A stretch of 64,000 bases of DNA from Rhizobium viscosum (lineage in GTDB: Bacteria > Pseudomonadota > Alphaproteobacteria > Rhizobiales > Rhizobiaceae): the NCBI RefSeq assembly GCF_014873945.1, contig NZ_JADBEC010000001.1, positions 4,047,001 to 4,111,000 on the forward strand. Reading direction: 5' to 3'. Below are positions 8,156 to 17,022 of the stretch, piece by piece. How positions within the stretch are numbered: the first letter of the stretch is position 1; every line of letters begins with the position of its first letter. The position numbers were made by a program, and so were the translations under genes. The notes beneath the pieces are model-generated. The model was not told the origin of the DNA. It did not search any database and saw only the letters and a list, made by a program, of their open reading frames with translations.

Positions 8156-8806
8156 ATGGGAAACGGCTCTCTGACAACGCTAAAGCCCCGGAGATCACCG
8201 CGTCAGGGCCGATCCGTCGCCACCGTGGACGCGATTTTCGAGGCAACTGTTCAGGTTTTGTCGAGCGACGGGCTGATGCGCCTGACGACCACGCGGGTAG
8301 CGCGCCGGGCAGGCGTTTCGGTCGGGACGCTCTACCAGTATTTCCCGAACAAGCAGGCTTTGCTCTTTGCCGTGATGGAGCAGCATCTCGCAATCCTCGC
8401 CGATGTCATCGAGGAAGCGTGCGACGAGGTCCGGGGCGCCACGCTGGAGACGGTAGCCGAGGCGGTGGTGAAGGCCTATCTTCATGCGAAGATGGCGCAA
8501 GCCGAAATCTCTCCCTCTCTTTACCGCATCTCCATGGAACTCGATGCTCGTGCGCTGATCGAGGCTGCGGTCAGGCGAAATGCAGAGGCGATCGCGGCGG
8601 CACTTTCCGCTGCAGGCGACGGCCGTCTCGCCGATCCGGGCCTCGTCGCCCACACACTGACCGCTGCGCTTTACGGAACGGTGCCGGCCTTCTGCCACAA
8701 AGTGTTGAGCCCGGCCGACGGCAGCGAAGCTGAAAGGCAGCTCACCGTCATGTTTCGCTCCTATCTCCTCGCAGCGGAGCGGCAGGCCGGAATAGACGCT
8801 GGATAG
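8156..8806 (+). CDS. TetR/AcrR family transcriptional regulator
   Basis: A 216-residue repressor with an N-terminal TetR helix-turn-helix: ATVDAIFEATVQVLSSDG, then TTTRVARRAGVSVGTLYQYF and PNKQALL. The C-terminal part is an all-helical ligand domain. The ATG at 8156 is used; a TTG at 8144 would add four residues. It is divergent from the SDR gene, 108 bases away, and probably represses both, responding to an unknown small molecule. Confidence 0.9.
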   Translation: MGNGSLTTLKPRRSPRQGRSVATVDAIFEATVQVLSSDGLMRLTTTRVARRAGVSVGTLYQYFPNKQALLFAVMEQHLAILADVIEEACDEVRGATLETVAEAVVKAYLHAKMAQAEISPSLYRISMELDARALIEAAVRRNAEAIAAALSAAGDGRLADPGLVAHTLTAALYGTVPAFCHKVLSPADGSEAERQLTVMFRSYLLAAERQAGIDAG

Positions 8807-8840
8807 AGGCAGCGCTTTCGGCCGTCGGCATCGCAATATC

Positions 8841-9701
8841 TCAAAAGGCGCTTTTCAGCGCCTCCATCACCACCCTGACAGCAGGCACATCCCTGATCTC
8901 GGCGTGGACCACCAGCCACACCTCCCGCTTCAGAGGGTTCTCATCCTCGATCTGCTGCAGGTCATCCGCGCCCGCCACCGCGAAATCCGGCAGCAGCACG
9001 ACACCGCCGCCGAGCCTTGCGGCGGCGGCCTGAAACTCCAGCACCGATGAGCGGATCGCGATCGGCCGGCCGGCGGCGAGTTCGGTAAGGCGCAGTTGCT
9101 GCGGCGAGGCGTTCATGCCCTCGTCATAGCCGATGAAGGTCCATTGTGCCTCCGGCACGGTTTCGAGATAGGCCTTCGATGCGTAGAGGTGGAAGGCCAT
9201 TTCCCCGACTTTGGTGATTGCGTAATCGCCATCTTCGGGCCGTGACATGCGCACGGCGATATCCGCCTCCCGGCGGTTCAGCGAGGCGAGGCGCTTTTCG
9301 CCCACAAGCGTGATCTCGACGCCCGGATGCGCCCGCCTGAGGGCGGCGATGGGTTGTGCGAGAAGCACGCTCGAGAGCGCCGGCGGGGCGCTGATGCGCA
9401 CATGGCCGCGCGTCTCCGTGGCGCTTGCGCGGCCGAGCTGCTCGATGACAGCCATCTGCTGTGCGGCGAGGGCGGCGTGGCCGGCAATCTGTTCGCCATC
9501 CGCGGTCAGGACGATGCGCCGCCCGCGGCGGTCGACGAGCTTGCGGCCGAGGCCTTTCTCGAGGGCGCTGATGCGCCGGCTGATCGTCGCGTGCTCGACG
9601 CCAATCTGCCGTGCGGCGCCAAGAAAGGTGCCCGCCTGCGCCAGCGCCAGGAAGTGCCTGAGGTCGTCCCAGTCTATTTGTGTGAATTCTTTCCCAATCA
9701 T
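8841..9701 (-). CDS. LysR family transcriptional regulator
   Basis: 286 residues from the ATG at 9701. The winged HTH is at about 9-66 (WDDLRHFLALAQAGTFLGAA, HATISRRISALEKGLGRKLV) and the effector domain follows. The start is uncertain: a GTG at 9725 is in frame and neither has a clear Shine-Dalgarno. It is divergent from the quinone oxidoreductase gene and probably controls it. The intergenic TGTG...CACA pairs at 9701-9728 are a possible binding site. Confidence 0.88.
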   Translation of the reverse strand: MIGKEFTQIDWDDLRHFLALAQAGTFLGAARQIGVEHATISRRISALEKGLGRKLVDRRGRRIVLTADGEQIAGHAALAAQQMAVIEQLGRASATETRGHVRISAPPALSSVLLAQPIAALRRAHPGVEITLVGEKRLASLNRREADIAVRMSRPEDGDYAITKVGEMAFHLYASKAYLETVPEAQWTFIGYDEGMNASPQQLRLTELAAGRPIAIRSSVLEFQAAAARLGGGVVLLPDFAVAGADDLQQIEDENPLKREVWLVVHAEIRDVPAVRVVMEALKSAF

Positions 9702-9779
9702 TGTGCGACAATAGGGAATTTTCACACATGAGACTACCGGTTAGTGTCCGCCCATCCAGCCACATGAAGGAAACGACAG

Positions 9780-10751
9780 ATGCCCGACCAGATCGTCCTG
9801 CTTGACGCCCCCGGCGACGTCAGCCAGTTCCGGCTGCAGGAGCAGCCTTCAGTTTCTCCCGGTCCCGGCGAGGTCAAGATCCGCCATCAGGCCGTCGGCA
9901 CCAATTTTCTCGATATCTATCACCGCAAGGGCCTCTACGCGCTGCCCGCCTATCCCGCCGTCATCGGCGTGGAGGCCGCAGGCGTGGTCGAAGCGATCGG
10001 CGCCGACGTCTCCGGCTTCAAACCGGGAGACCGCGTCGCCTATGGCGGGCCGCCCGCCGGTGCCTATGCCTCGACCCGCATCATCGCGGCCGAGCGGGTG
10101 ATTGCGCTTCCCGATGCTGTCTCCGCGAAGGTGGCCGCGAGCTCGCTGCTCAAGGGCATGACGGCCTATATGCTCCTGAAAAAGGTCAGCAATGTCGGGC
10201 AGGGCAGCACGGTGCTGATCCATGCCGCCGCCGGCGGGCTCGGCAGCATCCTGGTGCGGTGGGCGAAATCGCTTGGCGCCACCGTCATCGGCACCGTCAG
10301 CTCACCCGAAAAGGCGGCGCTCGCCACCTCCTATGGCGCCGATCATCTGATCATCGGGCGAGGGGCCGATATCGTCGCCGAAGTGAAGCGGCTGACCGGT
10401 GGAAACGGCGTCGATGTCGCCTATGACGGGATCGGCGGTGATATGCTCTTGAAGAGCATCCGTGCCGTCCGTCCCTTCGGCACGGCGATCACCATCGGCC
10501 AGGCCGCCGGTCCCATCCCGCCCGTTGCCGTGGAAGAACTACGGCCCGGCAAGTCGCTCTCCCATCCGAGCATCATGGCCTGGTGCGCCGATATCGGCCG
10601 ATACCGCGAGGCTGCAGAGGCTGCGATCGCCGCGATGGAAAGGGGCATCGTCTGCGAGATCGCTGCCGAATATGGCTTGGCGGATGTTGCGAAAGCGCAT
10701 GAGGAGATGGAAACGGGGCGGTCGGCTGGGAGCATATTGCTGGTGCCGTGA
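9780..10751 (+). CDS. Quinone oxidoreductase (zinc-independent MDR family)
   Basis: A 323-residue NADPH:quinone reductase of the medium-chain dehydrogenase family. The N-terminal GroES-like domain (GTNFLDIYHRKGLY) lacks the Zn-binding cysteines. The Rossmann motif is HAAAGGLGSILVRWAKSLGA, and the middle (AYDGIGGDMLLKSI) and end (KAHEEMETGRSAGSILLVP) match QorA-type enzymes. It probably reduces quinones or reactive enones. It is divergent from LysR. Its last 20 codons recur as a diverged fragment at 14720. Confidence 0.93.
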   Translation: MPDQIVLLDAPGDVSQFRLQEQPSVSPGPGEVKIRHQAVGTNFLDIYHRKGLYALPAYPAVIGVEAAGVVEAIGADVSGFKPGDRVAYGGPPAGAYASTRIIAAERVIALPDAVSAKVAASSLLKGMTAYMLLKKVSNVGQGSTVLIHAAAGGLGSILVRWAKSLGATVIGTVSSPEKAALATSYGADHLIIGRGADIVAEVKRLTGGNGVDVAYDGIGGDMLLKSIRAVRPFGTAITIGQAAGPIPPVAVEELRPGKSLSHPSIMAWCADIGRYREAAEAAIAAMERGIVCEIAAEYGLADVAKAHEEMETGRSAGSILLVP

Positions 10752-11112
10752 TCGGTGGCGGAGGTCGGGTTGCGGACGCGGCCAGGTCGTCCCTGGATCG
10801 AGGCAGAGCGAACAAGGTTCAAGTCCGACGACTGGGATCGAACGCGTCACCCTCTATCGCTAGGTTGGGCCGAAGAGCGAACTCAGGGACTACGGAAAGC
10901 GTGTCCTCGGTTTGGCATGGAACTTCACTTTTCCGGTAAGCTTGGTTGTCAGAGAATAGCAAAAAGCCTATATCTTTTATTCAGGTGCAGCAAATTCCGT
11001 CACTGAGGCGACCAGCCTCACGCTCATCAATTTGACGCGGATTGCCGGTGCAAGATTAATCCGTCCGGCACCTATTCCCAGCCAAACATCGATAAATTTT
11101 GGAGGATGAGAA
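10752..11112. other. Intergenic region upstream of the DinB-like gene
   Basis: 361 bases without a supported gene. The only signal seen is a candidate promoter near the downstream gene. The part from 10780 to 10860 is GC-rich and could be decayed coding sequence, but I recognise nothing. Confidence 0.4.
11032..11060 (+). promoter_or_regulatory. Candidate promoter of the DinB-like gene
   Basis: TTGACG, a 17-base spacer, then ATTAAT, about 50 bases upstream of the start codon at 11113. This is a reasonable match to a housekeeping promoter. Confidence 0.4.
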
Positions 11113-11610
11113 ATGATCTCAGCCGGATACTGCCGACTTATGTCCCGTTATAATACCTGGCAGAACACCTCGCTGGTAACTGCCGCCGATGGCCTCACCA
11201 ACGAGGATCGGTGGAAGGATAGAGGTGCTTTCTTCCAATCGATCGCAGCTACATTCAACCATCTTTATTGGGCAGACGCCCTGATACTGGAGCGATTAAA
11301 GGGGAACGAGCGCCCAGAGGAAACCGTCAAGCACTCCCTCACGAGCCCGTCGGATTGGGTTGATTTCAAGGCGCTCCGTTTTCGAAGGAACGAGGAGGTC
11401 GAAGAGTGGTCTGAGAGTTTGGGGGATGCCGACCTGGAGGGAATGCTTGTCTGGTATCCGGGAGATGGTTTCATTCGGATCGAGAAGCCAAAAGCCCTCT
11501 GTGCGATTCAACTCTTCAATCATCAGACTCACCACCGGGGACAGATCCACGCGATGCTCACGGCAGCCGGCGCAGAACCAGAGCCAACGGACGTTCAGAT
11601 GCTGACATAG
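11113..11610 (+). CDS. DinB family protein (YfiT/DinB-like metal-binding)
   Basis: A 165-residue four-helix-bundle protein of the DinB superfamily. His residues at the expected metal positions are seen in FNHLYWADALIL (His near residue 57) and NHQTHHRGQIHAML (near residue 140). Start YNTWQN is typical. A strong Shine-Dalgarno (GGAGGATGAGAAATG) supports the start. Members include thiol-dependent metalloenzymes and damage-inducible proteins; the substrate here is unknown. Confidence 0.85.
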   Translation: MISAGYCRLMSRYNTWQNTSLVTAADGLTNEDRWKDRGAFFQSIAATFNHLYWADALILERLKGNERPEETVKHSLTSPSDWVDFKALRFRRNEEVEEWSESLGDADLEGMLVWYPGDGFIRIEKPKALCAIQLFNHQTHHRGQIHAMLTAAGAEPEPTDVQMLT

Positions 11611-11697
11611 CTTGCCCGGCGACGAGGGCGGATCGCGCAGCCAGCGACCCGAAGAGCGCGATACCGACCTGCCGTATCGGGAGCTCGACCGAGAGTG

Positions 11698-12135
11698 TCA
11701 GGGGGCAAGGCCCATCAGTACACTCCCGCTCCTGAAATCGATCGGCAGGGAGATATGTTCGTGTGTAATCAGCCATCTGTCGTTGGACCGTTGGCAGCAG
11801 ACGGTCGAACGCAGCCAGAATCCGCGCTCGCGCTGCTCCTCGGGTAAGTTGGTGTTTCCTTTGTCCAGGTGAAGCATATGCGCGAACGCGACATCCCCGT
11901 TCACTGCAATATTCAACTCGCGGGTTTCCAGGCCGATCGGCCCTTCATATTCCTTGAACCACCGCACGAAATTGCCCCGGACCGCATCGGTCCCGATGAA
12001 GCGGAGAGGGGGTACGACATCGAAGTAGACGATATCGGGTGAAAAGAGCGACATGAGCCGATCAATGTCCTTTGCCCGACATGCCTCGGTTCGATCGTCC
12101 AAGAGTGCGCCAACGTCCTGTTGTGCTGAAGCCAT
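11698..12135 (-). CDS. SnoaL-like/NTF2-fold protein
   Basis: A 145-residue cytoplasmic protein with the NTF2-like pattern: DDRTEACRAKDIDRLMSLFS, then FDVVPPLRFIGTDAVRGNF, and a final sheet ending LRSTVCCQRSNDRWLITHEH. This matches SnoaL-like ketosteroid-isomerase-type proteins, often annotated by homology to calcium/calmodulin kinase association domains. The start is supported by AAGGAG seven bases upstream. It converges on the DinB-like gene, 87 bases away. Function unknown. Confidence 0.82.
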   Translation of the reverse strand: MASAQQDVGALLDDRTEACRAKDIDRLMSLFSPDIVYFDVVPPLRFIGTDAVRGNFVRWFKEYEGPIGLETRELNIAVNGDVAFAHMLHLDKGNTNLPEEQRERGFWLRSTVCCQRSNDRWLITHEHISLPIDFRSGSVLMGLAP

Positions 12136-12829
12136 TATGTTTCTCCTTTGTTGAAGCCAGGCGACTGCACAGAAGCTCCTGCTAGTGATGAATTCGATGC
12201 AGGGGAAATCGCTTCTCGAGATTGTTCAATCCAGCTTTACGTTTGGAACCCAAGGTGGCTCCGGATCCGGGCGACCAGGCCGGGATTTGCATCGGATTAT
12301 CTCGAATCTCTGCCGAGACCATTCAGTTCCACCTTATTCCCTGGCGGAATGCGGCACGGACCGAACTATACCCGAACGCTTGCGGCGCCGAAAAGTTCGC
12401 AAGTTCTTTCTGCGGCACCGCGCTGCTTCATCCGCTCTTTTGATTTTCTGAATCGTCCGCCGGCCAGCCCCGAGGCATCGCAGCGGATCTTGGCGCGGGA
12501 AGGCACATCGGCGCTGGGTGCGCTCGTCACAAAGCGAGATAAAGCTGATCGCATGGACCGGCGATGATTTGCGTGGCTGAGACATGCGGAGATTCGCGCG
12601 TCGCCGGTTTTCTACCGGTCGCTGCATCCTGCAGGGCCGTTGATGCCGCTGTTTGTATAGCCACAAATTGCAGCGCGATCGAATGATCGCAGAAGTTTTG
12701 ACCAGTCTTACGTTATCCGAAAATGGAGCAGGATCTGACGTTTAGTTAATACTAAATTATCGATGCGATGTGAGATTTTATATCGGCCGGCAAGCTGGTC
12801 ATTTCAGGTCACTTCGGGAGGAGACTCGC
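12136..12829. other. Long intergenic region upstream of the chemoreceptor gene
   Basis: About 690 bases. Long ORFs exist on both strands but have no recognisable family, no good start signals and unconvincing composition. Two dyads lie near the downstream gene: GCGATC-gaat-GATCGC at about 12676-12691 and TTTAGT-taat-ACTAAA at 12741-12756. The second is AT-rich and may be part of the chemoreceptor promoter. Confidence 0.4.
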
Positions 12830-14710
12830 ATGAAACGCCCAAGCATCAAGCAGGCCCTGGTTCTGAAGCTGTCGGTCATCAGCATTTTCATCATCGGTCT
12901 GTCCTATGTTTCGCTGAGCACGATCTCCACGATCAGCTCGAATGCAGAGCAGGTCGGGCATTTCTGGATGCAGCGGCTCGTGACGGCGCGCGAGATCAAG
13001 GGCAGTTTCCTCGAACTGGAATTGGCCTATTCCGGCTTCCTGCAGGATGCCGCGGCCGAAGATCAGGACGCCGGCAAGCAAAAGATCGCCACGGCAGCCA
13101 CCTCCCTCGACAAGTTCGTTCTCGAATATGAAAAGGGCGTCCGCACCGAGCGAGGGCGTGAACTGATCAATCAAATCAAGCCGGAACTTTCCAAATTCCG
13201 CGACATGGCAGAGCAGATGGTCACCTTGCAGACCAGTGGCAAGCCGTCCGACGCCGCGCGCCTCTTCAAGGAGACGATGGAGCCGCAGTCCGACGTCGTG
13301 AATGCTCGCGTTGGCGATCTCGTTGCGTTCATCCTCAAGCAGGCGGAAGGCTTCGTGGATGCGAGCGGCGCCTCGGCGAATTCGGCCTTCACGCTGACGG
13401 CGGGTATCGCGGCGCTTGCGGTTGCGATTGCTGCGGCGGGAATCGTGTTCGCAATCTCGGGCATTGCCAATCCGATCCGCAGGATCGCATCCGCAATGGG
13501 ACGTTTGTCCGCCGGAGATCTCGACAGCGATATCCCCTATGCCGGTCGTGCCGACGAAGTCGGGGACATGGCAGGTGCCGTCGAGGTCTTCCGGCAGAAT
13601 GCGCTCAATGTCGTCAGGCTCGAAAGGGAAGCTGCGGCAACGCGGAGCGAAGCCGAAGCGGCGCGCGCGGCGGCCCAGCAGCGGGCCGAGCGCGAGGCAG
13701 AGCAGTTGCGCTTCGCGACGACGACGCTGGGTGAAGGACTGCGGCGCCTGGCGGCCGGCGACATATCCTTTCAGCTTTCCGAGCAATTTGCGGCGGAATA
13801 TGAAGCGCTGCGCGAGGACTTCAATGCGTCGCTGCACCAGCTGGGAACAACGATCGGCGCCGTGCTTCAGACGGTGCACAGCATAGACAACGGCACCAGC
13901 GAGATTGCATCGGGTGCTCAGGACCTGTCGAAGCGGACCGAGCAGCAGGCAGCCTCTCTCGAAGAGACGGCGGCGGCGCTGGACGAGATTACCTCGACCG
14001 TCTCGACCGCGACCAAACGAACCGATGAAGCACGTCACGTGGCAAGGGAAGCCAATGCCAGCGCGCAGCATTCGGCGACCGTCGTGTCGGAAGCCGAGCA
14101 GGCGATGCGCCGCATCGAAGGCAGTTCGCAGCAGATTTCGAATATCATCGGCGTGATCGATGAAATCGCCTTCCAGACGAACCTTCTCGCATTGAACGCA
14201 GGCGTGGAGGCGGCCCGCGCAGGCGAGGCAGGCAAGGGTTTCGCCGTCGTGGCGCAGGAGGTGCGGGAGCTTGCGCAGCGTGCCGCGCAAGCGGCGAAGG
14301 AGATCAAGGTGCTCATCCAGCAGTCATCGGCTGAAGTGGAGAATGGCGTGAAACTCGTTCTCCAGACCGGAACGTCACTCAAATCGATCGGCGACTATGT
14401 CGCGCAGATCAATCAGGTCATGGACGCCATCGCGACCGCGGCACGTGAACAGTCGACCGGGCTCGCCGAAATCAACACCGCCGTCAACCAGATGGATCAG
14501 TCGACACAGCAGAATGCGGCGATGGTCGAACAATCGACTGCAGCCGTCGCGTCGCTGTCTTCGGAAGCTGGCCGCCTGCGCGACCTCGTCAACCAGTTTC
14601 AGCTGGTGGGCAGTTCGAGCGGAGCGGACGGTCACGGCCGTAACTCTCGATCGGCCGGAACCGGCGGTGTGGTCGATCTGGTGGCTGCACGCCGCATCAC
14701 GCAGCGATGA
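12830..14710 (+). CDS. Methyl-accepting chemotaxis protein
   Basis: Inner-membrane chemoreceptor of 626 residues. Transmembrane segments lie at about 13-33 and 188-211 with a helical periplasmic domain between them. A HAMP domain (about 211-262) is followed by a second HAMP-like segment (about 293-340), then the signalling domain whose highly conserved tip is DEIAFQTNLLALNAGVEAAR at 444-463. It signals to CheA/CheW. No CheR-binding pentapeptide is seen at the C-terminus. The start is chosen for GGGAGGAG nearby upstream. No che genes are in the window, so it works with a system elsewhere. Confidence 0.95.
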   Translation: MKRPSIKQALVLKLSVISIFIIGLSYVSLSTISTISSNAEQVGHFWMQRLVTAREIKGSFLELELAYSGFLQDAAAEDQDAGKQKIATAATSLDKFVLEYEKGVRTERGRELINQIKPELSKFRDMAEQMVTLQTSGKPSDAARLFKETMEPQSDVVNARVGDLVAFILKQAEGFVDASGASANSAFTLTAGIAALAVAIAAAGIVFAISGIANPIRRIASAMGRLSAGDLDSDIPYAGRADEVGDMAGAVEVFRQNALNVVRLEREAAATRSEAEAARAAAQQRAEREAEQLRFATTTLGEGLRRLAAGDISFQLSEQFAAEYEALREDFNASLHQLGTTIGAVLQTVHSIDNGTSEIASGAQDLSKRTEQQAASLEETAAALDEITSTVSTATKRTDEARHVAREANASAQHSATVVSEAEQAMRRIEGSSQQISNIIGVIDEIAFQTNLLALNAGVEAARAGEAGKGFAVVAQEVRELAQRAAQAAKEIKVLIQQSSAEVENGVKLVLQTGTSLKSIGDYVAQINQVMDAIATAAREQSTGLAEINTAVNQMDQSTQQNAAMVEQSTAAVASLSSEAGRLRDLVNQFQLVGSSSGADGHGRNSRSAGTGGVVDLVAARRITQR

Positions 14711-14719
14711 AACCCGCGA

Positions 14720-14782
14720 GCGAAAGCGCATGAGGAGATGGAGTCGGGCAGGGCGGCGGGGAGTATCCTGCTGCCGCCGTGA
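14720..14782 (+). pseudogene. 3' remnant of a quinone oxidoreductase gene
   Basis: The 63 bases translate as AKAHEEMESGRAAGSILLPP plus stop and align without gaps to the last 63 bases of the intact gene ending at 10751 (52 of 63 identical; the first 23 identical). Several differences are synonymous, so it is the end of a paralogous gene, not a recent copy. It starts ten bases after the chemoreceptor stop. Nothing of the rest of the gene is left. Confidence 0.75.
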
Positions 14783-14899
14783 GGGGGCAGGGGGTAAACA
14801 AGACGCTGTCACAGCCGATTGCCGTTACTTTGAGCCGATGGAAACCCCTTCCCAACCCGTCACACCTGTGGGGAGGGGTCTTTTCGCAGGCAACGCGGG

Positions 14900-15433
14900 C
14901 TACAGGCGGCTTGCGAAGTTTCTCAGGAGCGCCAGACCTTCCGGCCAATCGCCGAGTTCGCTTTGGCCGTTGATGTGGCCAGCCGCGCCGATCACCTTCA
15001 ACTCGCTTCCCCATTGCTCTGCCCGTGTCTCGACATAGGGCAGCGAACCATAGGGATCATCCGTACTTGCCACGATGAGAGAGGGAAATCGAAAGCGCTT
15101 CCGGGGTACCTCTGCGAAGCCTGCCGCCTGTGAGGGAAAAGCCGGAGACGCCGGATCCGGTACGGCTACCAGCATTGCCCCCTTGATCGGCAGGTCTGAA
15201 ACCTGATGCCAATGCGCGACGAGCAGGCAGGCGAGGCTATGAGCCACCAGAACGGGTGGCGTTCGCGCGGCGCGCACGGCTTGCTCCAGCGCCGCAATCC
15301 AGTCGGAAATAACAGGCTCGTCCCAGCTCGCAGGGTCGAAACGGCGGATGGCGGGATCGGCGCTCTCCCAACGGCTTTGCCAATGGGATTCGCCGGAATT
15401 GCCGATACCCGGCAGATGGATGATTTCAGTCAT
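14900..15433 (-). CDS. RBBP9/YdeN-type alpha/beta hydrolase
   Basis: A 177-residue small serine hydrolase. The N-terminal HLPGIGNSGESHWQSRWE is the typical RBBP9/YdeN opening. The nucleophile elbow is VAHSLAC, the acid ASTDDPY and the catalytic His in AAGHING. The start at 15433 has a GAGAGG upstream; a longer ORF to 15499 is possible. It is divergent from an Lrp-type regulator 88 bases away. Substrate unknown. Confidence 0.88.
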   Translation of the reverse strand: MTEIIHLPGIGNSGESHWQSRWESADPAIRRFDPASWDEPVISDWIAALEQAVRAARTPPVLVAHSLACLLVAHWHQVSDLPIKGAMLVAVPDPASPAFPSQAAGFAEVPRKRFRFPSLIVASTDDPYGSLPYVETRAEQWGSELKVIGAAGHINGQSELGDWPEGLALLRNFASRL

Positions 15434-15521
15434 GCGTGGCCTCTCGTGGTTATTGCACCAACATGACCGTTTACTCCGAGAGGATAAATTGGCATTCATC
15501 GGAGAAGTTCACCGCAAACCG

Positions 15522-16013
15522 ATGGATTCAAAGTCAATGGTGAGACATTTCGATAGTCGTGCCGAGCTCGATCCAACCGACATTGCCATGATCGAGATCT
15601 TGCAGGGCGACGGGCGCATCAGTGTTTCCGAACTTGGAAGAAGGGTCGGCCTCTCGCAGCCGGCAGCATCGGAACGCCTGAAGCGGCTTGAAGAACGCGG
15701 CATCATCAGCGGCTATAAGGCTGTCATCGACCCTGCCTCGGTCGGGCTTGGAATGATGGCAATCATCCGCCTGCGCACCACTCACGAATATATCAAGACC
15801 TGCTTGAGGCAGTTCTCGGAAATGCCTGAAGTCATTGAGGTTCTCAGGTTGACGGGAGAAGACTGCTTCCACCTGAAAGTCATCGTGCCCTCGCCGGCGG
15901 AGCTTGAAAGCATCGTCGATGCCATTGCCCGTTACGGCTCGGTCAACACTGCGATCGTGTTACGCAGCGAGCCCGCCAAACGGATCGGGCGCGAGCTCAT
16001 GATGAAGGGCTGA
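15522..16013 (+). CDS. Lrp/AsnC family transcriptional regulator
   Basis: A 163-residue regulator. The HTH is LDPTDIAMIEILQGDGRISV...RRVGLSQPAASERLKRLEERG and the C-terminal RAM (ligand) domain includes LRLTGEDCFHLKVIVP. The fold and length are standard. The ATG at 15522 is preferred; ATG 15537 or TTG 15489 are possible. It probably responds to an amino acid and may control the divergent hydrolase. Confidence 0.9.
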   Translation: MDSKSMVRHFDSRAELDPTDIAMIEILQGDGRISVSELGRRVGLSQPAASERLKRLEERGIISGYKAVIDPASVGLGMMAIIRLRTTHEYIKTCLRQFSEMPEVIEVLRLTGEDCFHLKVIVPSPAELESIVDAIARYGSVNTAIVLRSEPAKRIGRELMMKG

Positions 16014-16153
16014 TTTCGCGGCAATCGCGATAGAGGTGCCATGGGCTTCGTTGCCAGGCTCAAACAGCGGCGTCGTATCGCAACGCGATACGACAAACTC
16101 GCCGTTAGCTTCGTGGGTCTCATCAAGCTCGCAAGCATGATGCGCGGCATGCT

Positions 16154-16354
16154 TTAATTCGATTTCACCGTCTTGCTCGCGATCAGCATCACGAGCTCTT
16201 CCGAGGCATCGGCAAGCGCCAGTGCCAATTCCGCTGGTGTCCATCCATGTTTCTGCAGATTGGTGAGCATTCCCATCATTGCGATTTCGACGTCCTGTCT
16301 GCAGTTCGACGTCTGTTTCAATTCGATGTGGTTCTGGTCTTCCGTCGTGATCAT
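16154..16354 (-). CDS. Small hypothetical protein (66 aa)
   Basis: A 66-residue protein starting MITTEDQNHIELKQTSNCRQ. GGAGG six bases upstream of the ATG at 16354 fixes the start. The body (EIAMMGMLTNLQKHGWTPAELALALADASEELVML) looks like two helices. No family is recognised and no signal peptide is present. Codon use fits its neighbours. Confidence 0.6.
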   Translation of the reverse strand: MITTEDQNHIELKQTSNCRQDVEIAMMGMLTNLQKHGWTPAELALALADASEELVMLIASKTVKSN

Positions 16355-16417
16355 CTTAGCCTCCATTTGCCCATCAGAGGGCCGCTCGCATCAAAATTCT
16401 CCAGGTTCGATAGAATG

Positions 16418-16482
16418 GGGGTTGCGCGTCAGCATCAGGCTCCTACGCATAGACTCAAGCGCCTGAGCTTGCGCGCAACCCC
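16418..16482. ncRNA. Large structured inverted repeat, possible small RNA
   Basis: GGGGTTGCGCG (16418-16428) and CGCGCAACCCC (16472-16482) are perfect 11-base arms. A nested CAGGC/GCCTG pair lies inside, giving a long two-level hairpin. It lies far from both flanking genes and has no T-run. It could be a small structured RNA or a repeat. Confidence 0.35.
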
Positions 16483-16709
16483 TCACTTCGCCCCACCCTG
16501 GCTTTGCCAACAATCGCCTCAATCCTCCCCCAGTTGAGTGATCAAGGAAGCCTCCACAGCCGGTTATAACTATTCTTTTTGGCGGCTGCGGTTGTGTGAC
16601 GAAGAGTCTCTGCAACAGGCCGAAGCCGATGCAGAGTGCGCACGAATATTTCCCGGACAGTTCACAACTGTCTTCTCGTATTCTCATGTTTTTTCTTGAG
16701 TTCTTGCCG

Positions 16710-16755
16710 TTTCACCTGGAATTGCTCCGTCCCTGCGGGGCGTTGGCAGGTGAAA
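16710..16755. repeat. Nested inverted repeat
   Basis: TTTCACCTG (16710-16718) and CAGGTGAAA (16747-16755) are perfect nine-base arms, with a second CGTCCCTGCGGGGCG hairpin between them. It is an extended cruciform-capable sequence of unknown role. Confidence 0.4.
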
Positions 16756-17022
16756 TAGTCTGGTCTGTTCCGTCCTTATCAGGGAATTGACCGTGCTTAT
16801 TTAAATACAGCCATGGGACGCAATTGTCGTTATCCGCGCGTCCTGAAAATTATCGCTGCGTACATTTCTGATCCAAAGGGATTATGATAAACAACTTATG
16901 GAGGTGTCTGCTCGCCGATTCCCGGCTAGGGCGGTTTCCGGCGGCGATTTTGCCGCAAAAGCGATTGTTCACTCTCAGTTTTAACGGCCCGGTCGGATCG
17001 GTTGGCACGCTGGAGGGATTGG

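Larger units (their letters stand above)
16355..17022. other. Long intergenic region with two large hairpins
   Basis: About 670 bases with no supported gene, containing the two inverted repeats listed separately. The stretch from 16780 to 16920 is AT-richer than its surroundings and is a plausible promoter region for the AraC gene, but no box is clear enough to call. Confidence 0.4.

Noticed and set aside
10790..10860. tRNA-like text (gttcaagtccgacgac)
   Set aside because: No acceptor stem, no anticodon arm and no CCA can be folded; not a tRNA.
12334..12666. 110-residue ORF on the minus strand in the gap before the chemoreceptor
   Set aside because: Arg-rich translation without motif or ribosome site; judged non-coding.
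12809..14290. 493-residue ORF on the minus strand
   Set aside because: Shadow of the chemoreceptor gene; no family and no start signals.
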